A stretch of DNA of 64,000 nt from Myxococcus dinghuensis (GCF_024198235.1 NZ_JAKCFB010000022.1:62001-126000); one strand, 5' to 3'. Counted from the first letter of the stretch, positions 37,451-46,919 are shown. A program made the numbers and translations. The notes: generated from the sequence alone by a model not told the origin.

Positions 37451-38184
37451 AGGCTTGCGCGGTCATCCCGGTCTACAACCATGGCGAGGCGGTGGGCGCG
37501 GTGGTCCAGGCCGTGCGCGCCCACGGCCTGCCCTGCGTGCTGGTGGACGACGGCAGCGAGCCGGGGTGCGCGCGCGTGCTGGACGCGCTGGCCGCGGCGG
37601 ACACGGACGGCCTCACCCTGGTGCGGCTGCCCCGGAACGAGGGCAAGGGCGGCGCGATGATGGCGGGGCTGCGCGCGGCGAAGGCGGCGGGCTTCAGCCA
37701 CGCGCTGCAGATCGACGCCGACGGGCAGCACGACACGAGCGACATCCCCCGCTTCCTCGCGCTGGCGGCCGGCGCCCCGGACACGCTCATCTGCGGCACG
37801 CCCGTCTACGACGCGTCCGTGCCCAAGGGCCGGCTCTACGGCCGGTACGCCACGCACGTCTGGGTGTGGATCAACACGCTGTCCTTCGCCATCCGCGACT
37901 CGATGTGCGGCTTCCGCGTCTACCCGCTGACGCCCACCGTCGCGCTCATCGACGCGGTGCGTATCGGCAAGCGGATGGACTTCGACGTGGAGGTGCTGGT
38001 GCGCCTGTTCTGGCGCGGCATGGTCATCCACAACCAGCCCACGCGGGTGCGCTATCCCACCGACGGCATCTCCCACTTCGACGTGCTCTGGGACAACGTG
38101 CGCATCTCCGGCATGCACGCGCGGCTGTTCTTCGGGATGCTGGCGCGCCTGCCGCTGCTGCTGTGGAACAAGGTGAAGGCATGA
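37447..38184 (+). CDS. Family 2 glycosyltransferase (aryl polyene)
   Basis: The 245-residue GT-A enzyme has VIPVYNHG at the start, the nucleotide-binding DDGS near 35-38, and DADGQHD for metal binding near 93-99. It is the dolichyl-phosphate-glucose synthase-like type found in aryl polyene loci, probably making the sugar linker or acceptor for the polyene. It overlaps both neighbours by ATGA. Confidence 0.9.
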   Translation: MKACAVIPVYNHGEAVGAVVQAVRAHGLPCVLVDDGSEPGCARVLDALAAADTDGLTLVRLPRNEGKGGAMMAGLRAAKAAGFSHALQIDADGQHDTSDIPRFLALAAGAPDTLICGTPVYDASVPKGRLYGRYATHVWVWINTLSFAIRDSMCGFRVYPLTPTVALIDAVRIGKRMDFDVEVLVRLFWRGMVIHNQPTRVRYPTDGISHFDVLWDNVRISGMHARLFFGMLARLPLLLWNKVKA

Positions 38185-39125
38185 AGGCGCGGCACTGGGC
38201 GGAGGTGGGCGAGAGCACCTTCGTCCTCGGCATCTGGCTGCTGTACTGGATTCACCGGCTGCTGGGCCGCTGGCCGTTCCGCGTGTGCCTGTTCCCCGTC
38301 GTCCTGGTGCACTGGCTGGCGCGCCCCGTGGTGCGGGACGCGTCGCTCCAGTACCTGTCGCGCCTGGAGACAGCCACCGGCGCGCTGGGCCACCCACCGC
38401 GGCTGCGCGACAGCCTCCGGCACATGGCCTCCTTCGCGGAGACGATGCTCGACAAGCTCCTGGCGGTCAGCGGGCGCTACCGCTTCGAGCAGGTGCGCAC
38501 GGAGGGACGCGAGCAGTTCTACGAGGCGGCGAAGGGGGGGCGGGGCGGCATCATCGTCACCGCGCACATGGGCTGCCTGGAGCTGTGCCGCGCCATGGCG
38601 GAGAAGCGTGGCGAGGTGAAGTTGAACATCCTCGTCCACACCCGACACGCCGAGCAGTTCAACCGCATGCTCAAGCGCCTCAACCCGGACAGCGACTTCC
38701 AGTTGATGGAGGTCACCGACCTGGGACCCGGGACGGCGGTGATGCTCCAGGAGCGCGTCGCCGCGGGCGAGTTCGTGGTGATCGCCGGGGACCGGGTGCC
38801 GGTCCACGCCAGCCAGACGGTGAGCGTGGACTTCCTGGGCCACGCGGCGCCCTTCCCGGTGGGGCCGTACGTCCTGGCCTCCCTGTTCAAATGTCCGCTG
38901 TTCCTGCTGGGGTGCATCCACGAGGGCCCCGGCTACACCATCCACTTCGAGTGCCTGGCGGACCGCGTGGACCTCCCCCGGAGCAAGCGCGTGGAGGCCC
39001 TGACCGGGTACGCCCGGCACTACGCCGAGCGGCTCACCGCGCTCCTGGAGCGCTCGCCACTCGACTGGTTCAACTTCTTCCCCTTCTGGGATCAGGCGAA
39101 TGTCTCCGCCCGACAACAACAGTGA
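38181..39125 (+). CDS. LpxL/HtrB-like lysophospholipid acyltransferase (aryl polyene)
   Basis: The 314-residue protein has a hydrophobic N-terminal span and the H-x4-E active-site motif at His129/Glu134 (AHMGCLE), as in late lipid A acyltransferases. In APE clusters an enzyme of this kind is coded with, or fused to, the family 2 glycosyltransferase just upstream and is thought to transfer the polyene to the glycolipid. Its 3' end overlaps the ammonia-lyase gene by 26 bp. Confidence 0.9.
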   Translation: MKARHWAEVGESTFVLGIWLLYWIHRLLGRWPFRVCLFPVVLVHWLARPVVRDASLQYLSRLETATGALGHPPRLRDSLRHMASFAETMLDKLLAVSGRYRFEQVRTEGREQFYEAAKGGRGGIIVTAHMGCLELCRAMAEKRGEVKLNILVHTRHAEQFNRMLKRLNPDSDFQLMEVTDLGPGTAVMLQERVAAGEFVVIAGDRVPVHASQTVSVDFLGHAAPFPVGPYVLASLFKCPLFLLGCIHEGPGYTIHFECLADRVDLPRSKRVEALTGYARHYAERLTALLERSPLDWFNFFPFWDQANVSARQQQ

Positions 39126-40656
39126 GTGTCCGGTCCGCTTCGATGGAAGCCGGCTGGTCATCGAGGACGTCGTCGCGCTGTCGAGCCGGGAGCGCGGCGT
39201 GGAGCTGGGCACCGCGCCCGCCTTCCGCCAGCGCATCACCCGGGGCGCGGAGTTCCTGGACCGGCTCCTGGCCGAGGACGGGCACATCTACGGCGTGACG
39301 ACGGGCTATGGGGACTCGGTCACCGTGGCCGTCCCGCCCGAGCTCATCCCCGAGCTGCCGCACCACCTCTACGCGTACCACGGCATCGGCGCGGGGCGGT
39401 TCCTCACGCCCGAGGAGACGCGCGCGGTGCTGGCGACGCGGCTGGCCTCGCTGGTCCAGGGCGTGTCCGGCGTGGGGCTGGAGCTGCTCACCCAGCTCGA
39501 GCGGCTGCTCCAGCACGACATCCTCCCGCTCATCCCGGCCGAGGGCTCGGTGGGCGCCAGCGGGGACCTCACGCCGCTCTCCTATGTCGCGGCGGTGCTC
39601 TGCGGCGAGCGCGAGGTCTGGTATCGCGGCGAGCGACGGGGCGCGGCGGAGGTGCTGGCCGGACACGGCATCACGCCGCTGCGGCTGCGCCCCAAGGAGG
39701 GGCTGGCCATCATGAACGGCACGGCGGTGATGACCGCGCTGGCGTGCCTGGCCTGGGCGCGCGCGGACTACCTGTGTCGGCTGGGCACGCGCCTCACCGC
39801 GCTCAACGTCGTGGCCAGCGCCGGCAACGCGCACCACTTCGACGAGGCGCTGTTCGCGCTCAAGCCCCACGTGGGCCAGCAGCGGGTGGCCGCGCGGCTG
39901 AGGAGCGACCTCGCCTCCGACAGGCCCCAGCGCAACGAGCAGCGGCTCCAGGACCGCTACTCGCTGCGCTGCGCCCCGCACGTGCTCGGGGTCCTCGAGG
40001 ACGCCCTGCCCTTCTTCCGCACGCTCATCGAGAACGAGCTGAACAGCGCCAACGACAACCCGCTCATCGACCCGGAGGGCGAGCGCGTGCTCCACGGCGG
40101 CCACTTCTACGGCGGCCACATCGCCTTCGCCATGGACGGCCTGAAGAACGCGGTGGCCAACGTGGCGGACCTGCTGGACCGGCAGCTCGCCCTGCTCGTC
40201 GACGCCCGCTACAACCACGGCCTGCCCGCGAACCTGTCCGCGGCCACCGGCCCGCGCGCGGCCATCAACCACGGCCTCAAGGCGCTGCAGATCAGCGTCT
40301 CCGCCTGGACGGCGGAGGCCCTCAAGCAGACCATGCCCGCGTCCGTCTTCTCCCGCTCCACCGAGTGCCACAACCAGGACAAGGTGAGCATGGGCACCAT
40401 CGCCGCGCGGGACTGCCTGCGCGTGCTGGAGCTGTCCGAGCAGGTGGTGGCGGCCCTGCTCATCGCGGCGCGACAGGGGCTCGCCCTGCGCGAGCGCGTG
40501 GCGGGGGGATTGAATCTGACGCCCGCGCTCGCGTCGATGCGCCACGACCTGGAGCGGCGGGTCGCGCTGGTGGACGAGGACCGCGCGCTGGACCGGGAGC
40601 TGCAAGCCCTGCTGGGAGCCCTCCGGGGACGCGAGTGGACGCTCTATGAAGCCTGA
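39100..40656 (+). CDS. Aromatic amino acid ammonia-lyase (HAL/PAL/TAL family), MIO type
   Basis: The 518-residue lyase has Ala153-Ser154-Gly155 in GSVGASGDLTPL, which cyclises to the MIO cofactor, and the catalytic Tyr64 in YGVTTGYG. NSANDNPL and the late NQDKVSMG segment complete the family pattern. It would remove ammonia from Tyr or Phe to give coumaric or cinnamic acid, a fitting aryl starter for the ligase upstream. The selectivity loop reads YAYHG (91-95), not the VHHL of Rhodobacter TAL, so the true substrate is open. Position inside the pigment operon argues against a histidine-catabolic role. Confidence 0.88.
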   Translation: MSPPDNNSECPVRFDGSRLVIEDVVALSSRERGVELGTAPAFRQRITRGAEFLDRLLAEDGHIYGVTTGYGDSVTVAVPPELIPELPHHLYAYHGIGAGRFLTPEETRAVLATRLASLVQGVSGVGLELLTQLERLLQHDILPLIPAEGSVGASGDLTPLSYVAAVLCGEREVWYRGERRGAAEVLAGHGITPLRLRPKEGLAIMNGTAVMTALACLAWARADYLCRLGTRLTALNVVASAGNAHHFDEALFALKPHVGQQRVAARLRSDLASDRPQRNEQRLQDRYSLRCAPHVLGVLEDALPFFRTLIENELNSANDNPLIDPEGERVLHGGHFYGGHIAFAMDGLKNAVANVADLLDRQLALLVDARYNHGLPANLSAATGPRAAINHGLKALQISVSAWTAEALKQTMPASVFSRSTECHNQDKVSMGTIAARDCLRVLELSEQVVAALLIAARQGLALRERVAGGLNLTPALASMRHDLERRVALVDEDRALDRELQALLGALRGREWTLYEA

Positions 40657-41065
40657 CCTCAGCCACGAAATCGAACTGGCGCCCGCCTTCCACGACCTCG
40701 ACCCGATGGAGGTCGTCTGGCATGGCCACTACGTGAAGTACCTGGAGCTGGCCCGCTGCGCCCTGCTGGCGAGGTTCGACTACGACTACCCCCAGATGCG
40801 GGAGTCCGGCTACGCGTGGCCCGTGGTGGACCTGCGCCTGAAGTACGTCCAGCCGGCCGTCTACGCGCAGCGGCTGCGCATCCGCGCGGAAATCACGGAG
40901 TGGGAGAACCGCCTGCGCATCGACTACCTCATCCGCGACGCCGCCACGGGCCGCAAGGTGAACCAGGCCCACACCCTCCAGGTGGCCGTGTCGCTGGCCA
41001 CCCGGGAGATGCAGTTCGTCTGTCCGCCGGTGCTCTGGGAGCGCCTGGGAGTGAGGCCCGAATGA
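40646..41065 (+). CDS. apeK: 4HBT-type thioesterase (aryl polyene)
   Basis: The 139-residue hotdog thioesterase has HDLDPMEVVWHGHYVKYLEL (residues 16-35), the 4HBT active-site segment with the catalytic Asp. In the APE pathway a thioesterase hydrolyses or edits the finished polyene thioester. It overlaps the lyase gene and ends in an ATGA junction with the next gene. Confidence 0.9.
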   Translation: MKPDLSHEIELAPAFHDLDPMEVVWHGHYVKYLELARCALLARFDYDYPQMRESGYAWPVVDLRLKYVQPAVYAQRLRIRAEITEWENRLRIDYLIRDAATGRKVNQAHTLQVAVSLATREMQFVCPPVLWERLGVRPE

Positions 41066-41667
41066 AGCGCTGGTTGCTCCTCGTGGGGATGCTGGCGGGG
41101 CTGTCGGCCCAGGCCAGCGAGCTGGTGACGGGCGTGCGCGCCCGGTTGCAGGACGCGCCGCTGCTCAGGGGCGAGTTCGAACAGAAGAAGACGGTGGCGG
41201 GCTTCAAGAAGCCGCTCGTCTCGCGCGGGGACTTCGTCCTGTCTCGGGAGAAGGGCGTGCTGTGGGACACGCGCACGCCCTTCGCGTCCACGCTCACGCT
41301 GACCCGCACGTCGCTCAGCGCGGCCCAGGGCACGAGCGCCGCCTACCACCTGGACACGGGCAAGGAGCCCGCGCTGGCCGCGGTCAACGAGCTGCTCTTC
41401 GCGCTGCTCGCGGGCGACGTGGCCACGTTGTCCTCGCGCTTCGAGGTCGAGGGGGCGCTCGTCGGCGCGGAGGGTTGGAAGCTGACGCTCACCCCGACGG
41501 ACGCGGGGCTCGCGCGCGTGTTCCGGAGCATCCGGCTGGAGGGGGATCGCTTCGTGCGGCAGGTGCTGCTCGAGGAGACCCGAGGCGATTCGAGCCTCAT
41601 CCAGTTCGACCACCTGAGGCAGGCCCCGCCCCTCAGCGACACGGAAGCCAGCCGCCTTGCGAAATAG
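41062..41667 (+). CDS. LolA-like periplasmic carrier protein (aryl polyene)
   Basis: The 201-residue protein has a signal peptide (RWLLLVGMLAGLSAQAS) and a LolA/LppX-like body: repeated short strands, LRGEFEQKKTVAGFKKPLVS and SRGDFVLSREKGVLWDTR, the pattern of outer-membrane lipoprotein carrier proteins. It probably carries the polyene lipid across the periplasm, together with the MMPL transporter encoded next and the lipoprotein at 45168. Confidence 0.85.
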   Translation: MKRWLLLVGMLAGLSAQASELVTGVRARLQDAPLLRGEFEQKKTVAGFKKPLVSRGDFVLSREKGVLWDTRTPFASTLTLTRTSLSAAQGTSAAYHLDTGKEPALAAVNELLFALLAGDVATLSSRFEVEGALVGAEGWKLTLTPTDAGLARVFRSIRLEGDRFVRQVLLEETRGDSSLIQFDHLRQAPPLSDTEASRLAK

Positions 41668-43954
41668 GTGGGCCCTCCTCTGGACGCTCGTCGTCCTCGC
41701 CGTGGGCGTGCACCAGGTCCTGTTCTGGCGCTCGGCGCGGCTGGACACGGACGTGCTGGCGCTGCTGCCCGAGGACGAACAAGCCCCGGAGGTCGACGCC
41801 GCCACCCGCCGGCTGGCGGACGGCGCGGGCCGGGAGCTGGTCGTGCTCGTGGGCGCGCCGGACTGGGCCTCCGCCCGGCGCGCCGCGGACGTGGCCACGC
41901 GCGAGCTGGGCGCGGACACGACGCTCCTCGCCCCCACCGCCACGGATGCCTCCGCGCTGGACGCGGCGGTGGAGTTCTACCGCCCCTACCGGGACCGGCT
42001 CCTGACGCCCGCCCAGCGGGAGTGGCTGGCGCGCGCCACGCCCGACGAGCTGGGGGGCACCGCCTTGATGAAGCTGTACCAGCCCGCCGGCCCCCGGCTC
42101 ACCGACTGGAGCGCGGACCCGCTGGGGCTGTGGCCGGACTGGTGGGCGGCGCGCGCGGCGGAGAGCACCGCGCGGCCCCGGGACGGGCGGCTGTGGCTGT
42201 CGGGCGAGGGCCGTGAGTGGGTGCTGCTGACGTGGCGCAGCCAGGTCTCCGCGTTCGCGCTGGGGGCGGACGCGCGCATCACCGCGCAGGTGGACCGGGC
42301 GCGCGCGGCGGTCCAGGCGGAGGTCCCCCAGGGGCGGCTGGTGGCCGCGGGGGTCCCCCTCTACGCGGAGGCCGCCGCGAGCCAGGCCAGCGACGAGATG
42401 TCCACCATCGGCCTGGGCTCGCTCATCGCGGTGCTGGTGCTGGTGTGGCTCACCTTCCGCTCCCTGCGCCCCATCCTCCTGGTGGGCGTCTCGCTGGGCA
42501 TCGGCTGCGCGGTGGCCCTGACGGTCACCGCCCTCTTCTTCGACCGGGTGCACCTGTTGACGCTGGTGTTCGGCTCCAGCCTCGTGGGCGTGGCGGAGGA
42601 CTACGGCTTCCACTACTTCGCCGCGCGTCAAGGACGACCGCCGGAGGAGCGGTGGACGGTGATGCGCGCGCTGCTGCCCGGCATGGCGCTCGCGCTGCTC
42701 ACCAGCGTGGTGGCCTACCTCGCCCTGGGCGTGGCGCCGTTCCCCGGGCTGCGGCAGATGGCGCTGTTCTCCGCCGCCGGGCTGCTCGGCGCGTTCCTCA
42801 CCGTCGTGTGCTGGTTCCCGTCCGTGGACACGGGGGTGTTGCCGGTGACGGCGTTCGCCGAGCGCTTCGCCCGTTCGCTGCCGCGCTGGCCGCGCATCGC
42901 GCGCACGTGGCGCTGGGGACTGGCGGGGGTGCTCTTCACCGGAGCGCTCGGCTGGGGGCTGTGGCGGCTGGAGACGCGCGACGACCTCCGTCAGTTGCAG
43001 GGCGCGCCCGCCAGCCTCATCGCGGACCAGCGCGAGCTGGGGCGGCTGCTGGGTCTGCCCAGCCCGGCCCAGTTCTTCCTCGTCGGCGGCGCGGACGAGG
43101 AGGAGGTCCTCGCGCGCGAGGTGTCCCTCAAGCAGCGGCTGGACCCGCTCGTGAAGGACCGCGTCATCGCGGGCTACCGCGCGGTCTCCGACTGGCTGCC
43201 CACCGCCGCCCAGCAGGACGCGGACGCGAGGCTGAGCGCCCGCGCGGAAGGGCAGGCCGTGCTCGCCGTCGCCGCCGCCACGGGGGAGGCGCCCGAGCGC
43301 GCCCGGTTCGCGCGGGACGTCCTGACGCCGGGCCGGTTCCTCGACAGCCCCGCCGCGCTCGCCATCCGCCAGCAGTGGTTGGGGCGGATGGGCCCCCGGC
43401 ACTACAGCGTCGTCATGCTGCGGGGGCTGAACGACCCGTCGGTGCTCCCGCGCCTCGCGGAGGTGGGCCAGGGGCTGGAGGGCGTGCGCTGGGTGGACAA
43501 GACGGGGGAGATCTCCCGGCTGCTGGAGCGCTACCGCCGCATCATGGGGGGCCTCATCGTCGTGGGCTACGTCGCCGTGCTGCTGACGCTGGTGGCCCGC
43601 TTCCGGCGCGAGGCCTGGCGGGCGTGGATTCCGTCCGTGCTCGGCACCCTCGTCACCCTGGCCTTCTTCGGCTGGACGGGAGAGCCCGTGCAGCTCTTCA
43701 GCGTGCTGGGGCTGGTCCTGCTGCTGGGGATGGGCGTGGACTACGGCATCTTCCTGTTGGAGCACCCCGGCGACGGCTCCGCGTGGCTCGCGGTGGCCCT
43801 CGCCGGCGTCAGCACGCTCCTGTCCTTCGGACTGCTGGGGCTGTCCGCGACGCCCGCGCTGCGGTCCTTCGGTCTCACCATGCTGTTGGGGGAGGTGAGC
43901 ATCTGGTTCATCACCCCGTTCTTCAGACTGCCTCCCGGCAAGGACGCGTCGTGA
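41657..43954 (+). CDS. MMPL/RND-family exporter (aryl polyene)
   Basis: The 765-residue RND-fold exporter has an N-terminal span, a periplasmic domain, five to six spans (about 250-420) with GVAEDYGFHYF, a second periplasmic domain, and a second span block with LLGMGVDYGIFLLEHP, the Asp-Tyr/Asp-Phe proton-relay segment. It would move the polyene lipid from inner membrane to carrier. The start appears to be TTG at 41657, 11 bp inside the preceding gene, with GGAAG upstream; no in-frame ATG is near. Confidence 0.88.
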   Translation: MRNRWALLWTLVVLAVGVHQVLFWRSARLDTDVLALLPEDEQAPEVDAATRRLADGAGRELVVLVGAPDWASARRAADVATRELGADTTLLAPTATDASALDAAVEFYRPYRDRLLTPAQREWLARATPDELGGTALMKLYQPAGPRLTDWSADPLGLWPDWWAARAAESTARPRDGRLWLSGEGREWVLLTWRSQVSAFALGADARITAQVDRARAAVQAEVPQGRLVAAGVPLYAEAAASQASDEMSTIGLGSLIAVLVLVWLTFRSLRPILLVGVSLGIGCAVALTVTALFFDRVHLLTLVFGSSLVGVAEDYGFHYFAARQGRPPEERWTVMRALLPGMALALLTSVVAYLALGVAPFPGLRQMALFSAAGLLGAFLTVVCWFPSVDTGVLPVTAFAERFARSLPRWPRIARTWRWGLAGVLFTGALGWGLWRLETRDDLRQLQGAPASLIADQRELGRLLGLPSPAQFFLVGGADEEEVLAREVSLKQRLDPLVKDRVIAGYRAVSDWLPTAAQQDADARLSARAEGQAVLAVAAATGEAPERARFARDVLTPGRFLDSPAALAIRQQWLGRMGPRHYSVVMLRGLNDPSVLPRLAEVGQGLEGVRWVDKTGEISRLLERYRRIMGGLIVVGYVAVLLTLVARFRREAWRAWIPSVLGTLVTLAFFGWTGEPVQLFSVLGLVLLLGMGVDYGIFLLEHPGDGSAWLAVALAGVSTLLSFGLLGLSATPALRSFGLTMLLGEVSIWFITPFFRLPPGKDAS

Positions 43955-45180
43955 ACATAGAGAAGACGGAAGTGCTCATCATCGGAGCGGGCCCCGCGGG
44001 GTCCGTGGCCGCGGGCCTCTTGCGCAAGCAGGGACGCGAGGTGCTCATCCTCGAGCGCGAGCAGTTCCCGCGCTTCTCCATCGGCGAGAGCCTGCTGCCC
44101 CAGAGCATGGAGTACCTGGAGGAGGCGGGCATGCTCCGGGACGTCGTGGAGGCGGGCTTCCAGTTCAAGAACGGCGCCGCCTTCGCGCGCGGGGCGAAGT
44201 TCACCGACTTCGACTTCCGGGAGAAGTTCTCGCCCGGCTGGGGCACCACGTACCAGGTGCAGCGCGCGCACTTCGACCACGTGCTGGCCCGCGCGGCCGA
44301 GCGCATGGGCGCGCGCCTGCGCTTCCGCCACGTGGTGGAGTCCGTCCACGTGGGCGGCGAGCACCCGGAGGTGACGGTGCGCTCGCCGGAGGGGGACACG
44401 TACCGCGTGCAGGCGCGCTTCCTGCTGGACGCCAGCGGCTTCGGCCGCGTGCTGCCCCGGCTGTTGGACCTGGAGACGCCGTCCAACTTCCCGGTGCGGG
44501 GCGCACTCTTCACGCACGTGGAGGACCGGATCCCGCTCGGCACCTTCGACCGGCACAAGATCCGCGTCACCGTGCACCCCGAGCACGTCCACGTCTGGTA
44601 CTGGACCATCCCCTTCTCCAACGGCCGCTGCTCGCAGGGCGTGGTGGCGAAGCGCGAGTTCCTCGAGCAGTACCCCGGCACGGAGACGGAGCGGCTGCGC
44701 GCCATCATCGCCGAGGACCCGGGCCTCTCCGCGCTGCTGAAGGACGCCGTCTGGGACACGCCCGCGCGCGCCATCACCGGCTACGCGGCCAACGTGAAGT
44801 CGCTGTGGGGGCGCGGCTTCGCGCTCTTGGGCAACGCCGGCGAGTTCCTCGACCCGGTGTTCTCCTCGGGCGTCACCATCGCGTTCCGCTCGGCGCACCT
44901 CGCGGCCCGGTGCCTCGCGCGCGAGCTGTCCGGACAGCCCGTGGACTGGGAGAAGGAGTACGCGGTGCCGCTCAAGTCGGGCGTGGACACGTTCCGCACC
45001 TTCGTCGAGTCCTGGTACGCGGGCGGCTTCCAGAAGGTCATCTTCCATCCGTCGCCCTCGCCCGAGGTCCGCCGGATGATCTCCTCCATCCTCGCCGGCT
45101 ACGCGTGGGACACGAACAACCCCTACGTGGCGGACAGCAAGCGCCGGCTCGGCGTGCTCGAGGAGCTATGCTCCGCCTGA
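43951..45180 (+). CDS. FAD-dependent monooxygenase/flavin halogenase-like (aryl polyene)
   Basis: The 409-residue flavoprotein has the FAD-binding GAGPAG (12-17) and GESLLPQS (45-52). Two halogenase signatures appear: W216-Y217-W218-T219-I220-P221, matching WxWxIP, and Lys73 in FKNGAAF, in the place of the catalytic Lys of flavin halogenases. Xanthomonadins, close relatives of this pigment, are brominated. Non-halogenating members of the family exist, so halogenation is likely but not proven. It starts with GTG in a GTGA overlap. Confidence 0.8.
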   Translation: MNIEKTEVLIIGAGPAGSVAAGLLRKQGREVLILEREQFPRFSIGESLLPQSMEYLEEAGMLRDVVEAGFQFKNGAAFARGAKFTDFDFREKFSPGWGTTYQVQRAHFDHVLARAAERMGARLRFRHVVESVHVGGEHPEVTVRSPEGDTYRVQARFLLDASGFGRVLPRLLDLETPSNFPVRGALFTHVEDRIPLGTFDRHKIRVTVHPEHVHVWYWTIPFSNGRCSQGVVAKREFLEQYPGTETERLRAIIAEDPGLSALLKDAVWDTPARAITGYAANVKSLWGRGFALLGNAGEFLDPVFSSGVTIAFRSAHLAARCLARELSGQPVDWEKEYAVPLKSGVDTFRTFVESWYAGGFQKVIFHPSPSPEVRRMISSILAGYAWDTNNPYVADSKRRLGVLEELCSA

Positions 45181-45734
45181 TTCCCGTGTTGGCCCTGCTC
45201 GGCCTCTCCGCCTGCCTCACGCCCCGGCCGCGCCCGCTGTCCCCGGCCGCCACCCTGCCCTCGCTGATGCTGCCCCCCGCGAGCTTCGGGGACACGGTGA
45301 GCCTGGCCCAGCAACTGTCCTTCGCGCACGAGGCGGACCCGGACGGCCCTCGCACGGTGGAGGCGCTGCTCGAGCTCGACCCGGCGGCGCTGCGGCTCGC
45401 CGGCTTCGCGCTCGGGCAGCGGATGTTCTCGCTGGTGTGGAACGGCTCCGCGCTGGAGGAGGAGCGCGACCCACGCCTGCCCGAGCAGTTCCAGGCCCGG
45501 CAGGTCCTCCGGGACGTCCAGCTCGTCTACTGGCCCGCGGACGTGCTCCGCGCCGCGCTGCCTCCCGACTGGACGTTGGAGGATGGACCGGGGCGCCGGG
45601 CGCTCCTCCACGCCGGCCAGGAATGGGTGACGGTGCGGTATGCTGGCGAGCCTCGCTGGCGGGGGCGCGCGGAGCTGGTCAACGTCGCGGAGCACTACCG
45701 GCTGACCATCGAGTCACGCCCCACCGAGGACTGA
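45168..45734 (+). CDS. DUF3261-type outer-membrane lipoprotein (aryl polyene)
   Basis: The 188-residue protein has a lipoprotein signal (RLIPVLALLGLSAC, with Cys15 as lipid site). The body fits the DUF3261 lipoprotein commonly seen in aryl polyene loci, thought to help receive or insert the polyene lipid at the outer membrane. It overlaps the preceding gene by 13 bp and ends 3 bp before the KS gene. Confidence 0.8.
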   Translation: MLRLIPVLALLGLSACLTPRPRPLSPAATLPSLMLPPASFGDTVSLAQQLSFAHEADPDGPRTVEALLELDPAALRLAGFALGQRMFSLVWNGSALEEERDPRLPEQFQARQVLRDVQLVYWPADVLRAALPPDWTLEDGPGRRALLHAGQEWVTVRYAGEPRWRGRAELVNVAEHYRLTIESRPTED

Positions 45735-45737
45735 GCG

Positions 45738-46919
45738 ATGCCCTCCCCCGTCTACCTCCATCAGCTCGGCGTCGTCTGCGCCCTGGGGGCCGGCCAGCGC
45801 GGGGTGCGCGAGGCGCTCCTCGGCGAGCGCCTCGTGGGGGTGGAGCCCAGCCCGGACTTCGCGGCGCGGACGCTCCAGGTCGGCCGGGTCACCGCGCCCC
45901 TGGCCAGCACGGAGGGGCTGCCCGCGTCCCAGCGCAGCCGGAACAACGCGCTGCTGCTCACGGCGCTGGAGGAGCTCCGCCCGGCCGTGGAGTCGGCGCT
46001 CCAGCGCTTCGGTCCGGAGCGCGTGGGGGTCGTCCTGGGGACCAGCACCTCCGGCGTCGGAGAGAGCGAGACGGCCCTCTCTGAGCGCCTGTCCACGGGG
46101 AGCCTGCCCGCGACCTTCCACCTCCGGCAGCAGGAGCTGGGCTCGCCGGCCGAGGCGCTCGTCCACGTGCTGGGCCTCCGAGGCCCCGCGCACGTCATCT
46201 CCACGGCCTGCTCCTCCAGCGCGAAGGCCCTGGCCAGCGCGGCGCGGCTCCTGAGGGCCGGCATCGTGGACGCGGTCGTCACCGGCGGCGCGGACGCGCT
46301 GTGTCGCTTCACGGTGGCGGGCTTCACCGCGCTCGACTCGGTGAGCGAGGCGCGCTGCAACCCGATGAGCGTGAACCGCCGGGGCATCAACATCGGCGAG
46401 GGGGCCGCCCTCTTCCTCATGACGCGCGAGCCGGGGCCGGTGCGGCTCGCGGGTTGGGGGGAGTCCTCGGACGCGCACCACCTGTCCGCGCCCGAGCCCC
46501 AGGGCCGGGGCGCCCTCGCCTCCATGCGCGAGGCGCTGACGCGCGCGGGGCTTGTGCCCGCCGACATCGGATACGTGAACCTGCACGGCACCGCGACGCC
46601 GCACAACGACGCGATGGAGAGCCTCGCGGTACACCAACTGCTGGGCGGCGACGTGCCGTGCAGCTCGACGAAGCCCCTGACGGGGCACACGCTCGGCGCG
46701 GCCGGGGCCCTGGAGGCGGCCTTCTGCTGGCTCACCCTCGTCGACAACCCCACGGGCCGGCTGCCACCGCACTGGTGGGACGGAGAACCCGACCCGGCCC
46801 TCCCCGCGCTCTCGCTGGTGGAGCCCGGCCACGCGCTGGGCCACGCCCCCCGGTACGTGCTGAGCAACTCGTTTGCCTTCGGCGGCAGCAATGCCACCCT
46901 GGTGCTGGGAAGGGATTGA
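45738..46919 (+). CDS. apeO: Beta-ketoacyl-ACP synthase (aryl polyene chain elongation)
   Basis: The 393-residue KS has the full catalytic triad: Cys158 in STACSSSA, His283 in HGTAT and His317 in LTGHTLG. It pairs with the chain-length-factor-like protein at 33164 to extend the polyene by malonyl units. Compared with FabF it is slightly short at its N terminus. The stop overlaps the next start by one base (TGATG). Confidence 0.92.
   Translation: MPSPVYLHQLGVVCALGAGQRGVREALLGERLVGVEPSPDFAARTLQVGRVTAPLASTEGLPASQRSRNNALLLTALEELRPAVESALQRFGPERVGVVLGTSTSGVGESETALSERLSTGSLPATFHLRQQELGSPAEALVHVLGLRGPAHVISTACSSSAKALASAARLLRAGIVDAVVTGGADALCRFTVAGFTALDSVSEARCNPMSVNRRGINIGEGAALFLMTREPGPVRLAGWGESSDAHHLSAPEPQGRGALASMREALTRAGLVPADIGYVNLHGTATPHNDAMESLAVHQLLGGDVPCSSTKPLTGHTLGAAGALEAAFCWLTLVDNPTGRLPPHWWDGEPDPALPALSLVEPGHALGHAPRYVLSNSFAFGGSNATLVLGRD

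Noticed and set aside
41633..43765. 710-codon minus-strand frame opposite the MMPL gene
   Set aside because: Shadow frame with Gln/His/Arg-rich sequence typical of antisense GC-rich DNA.
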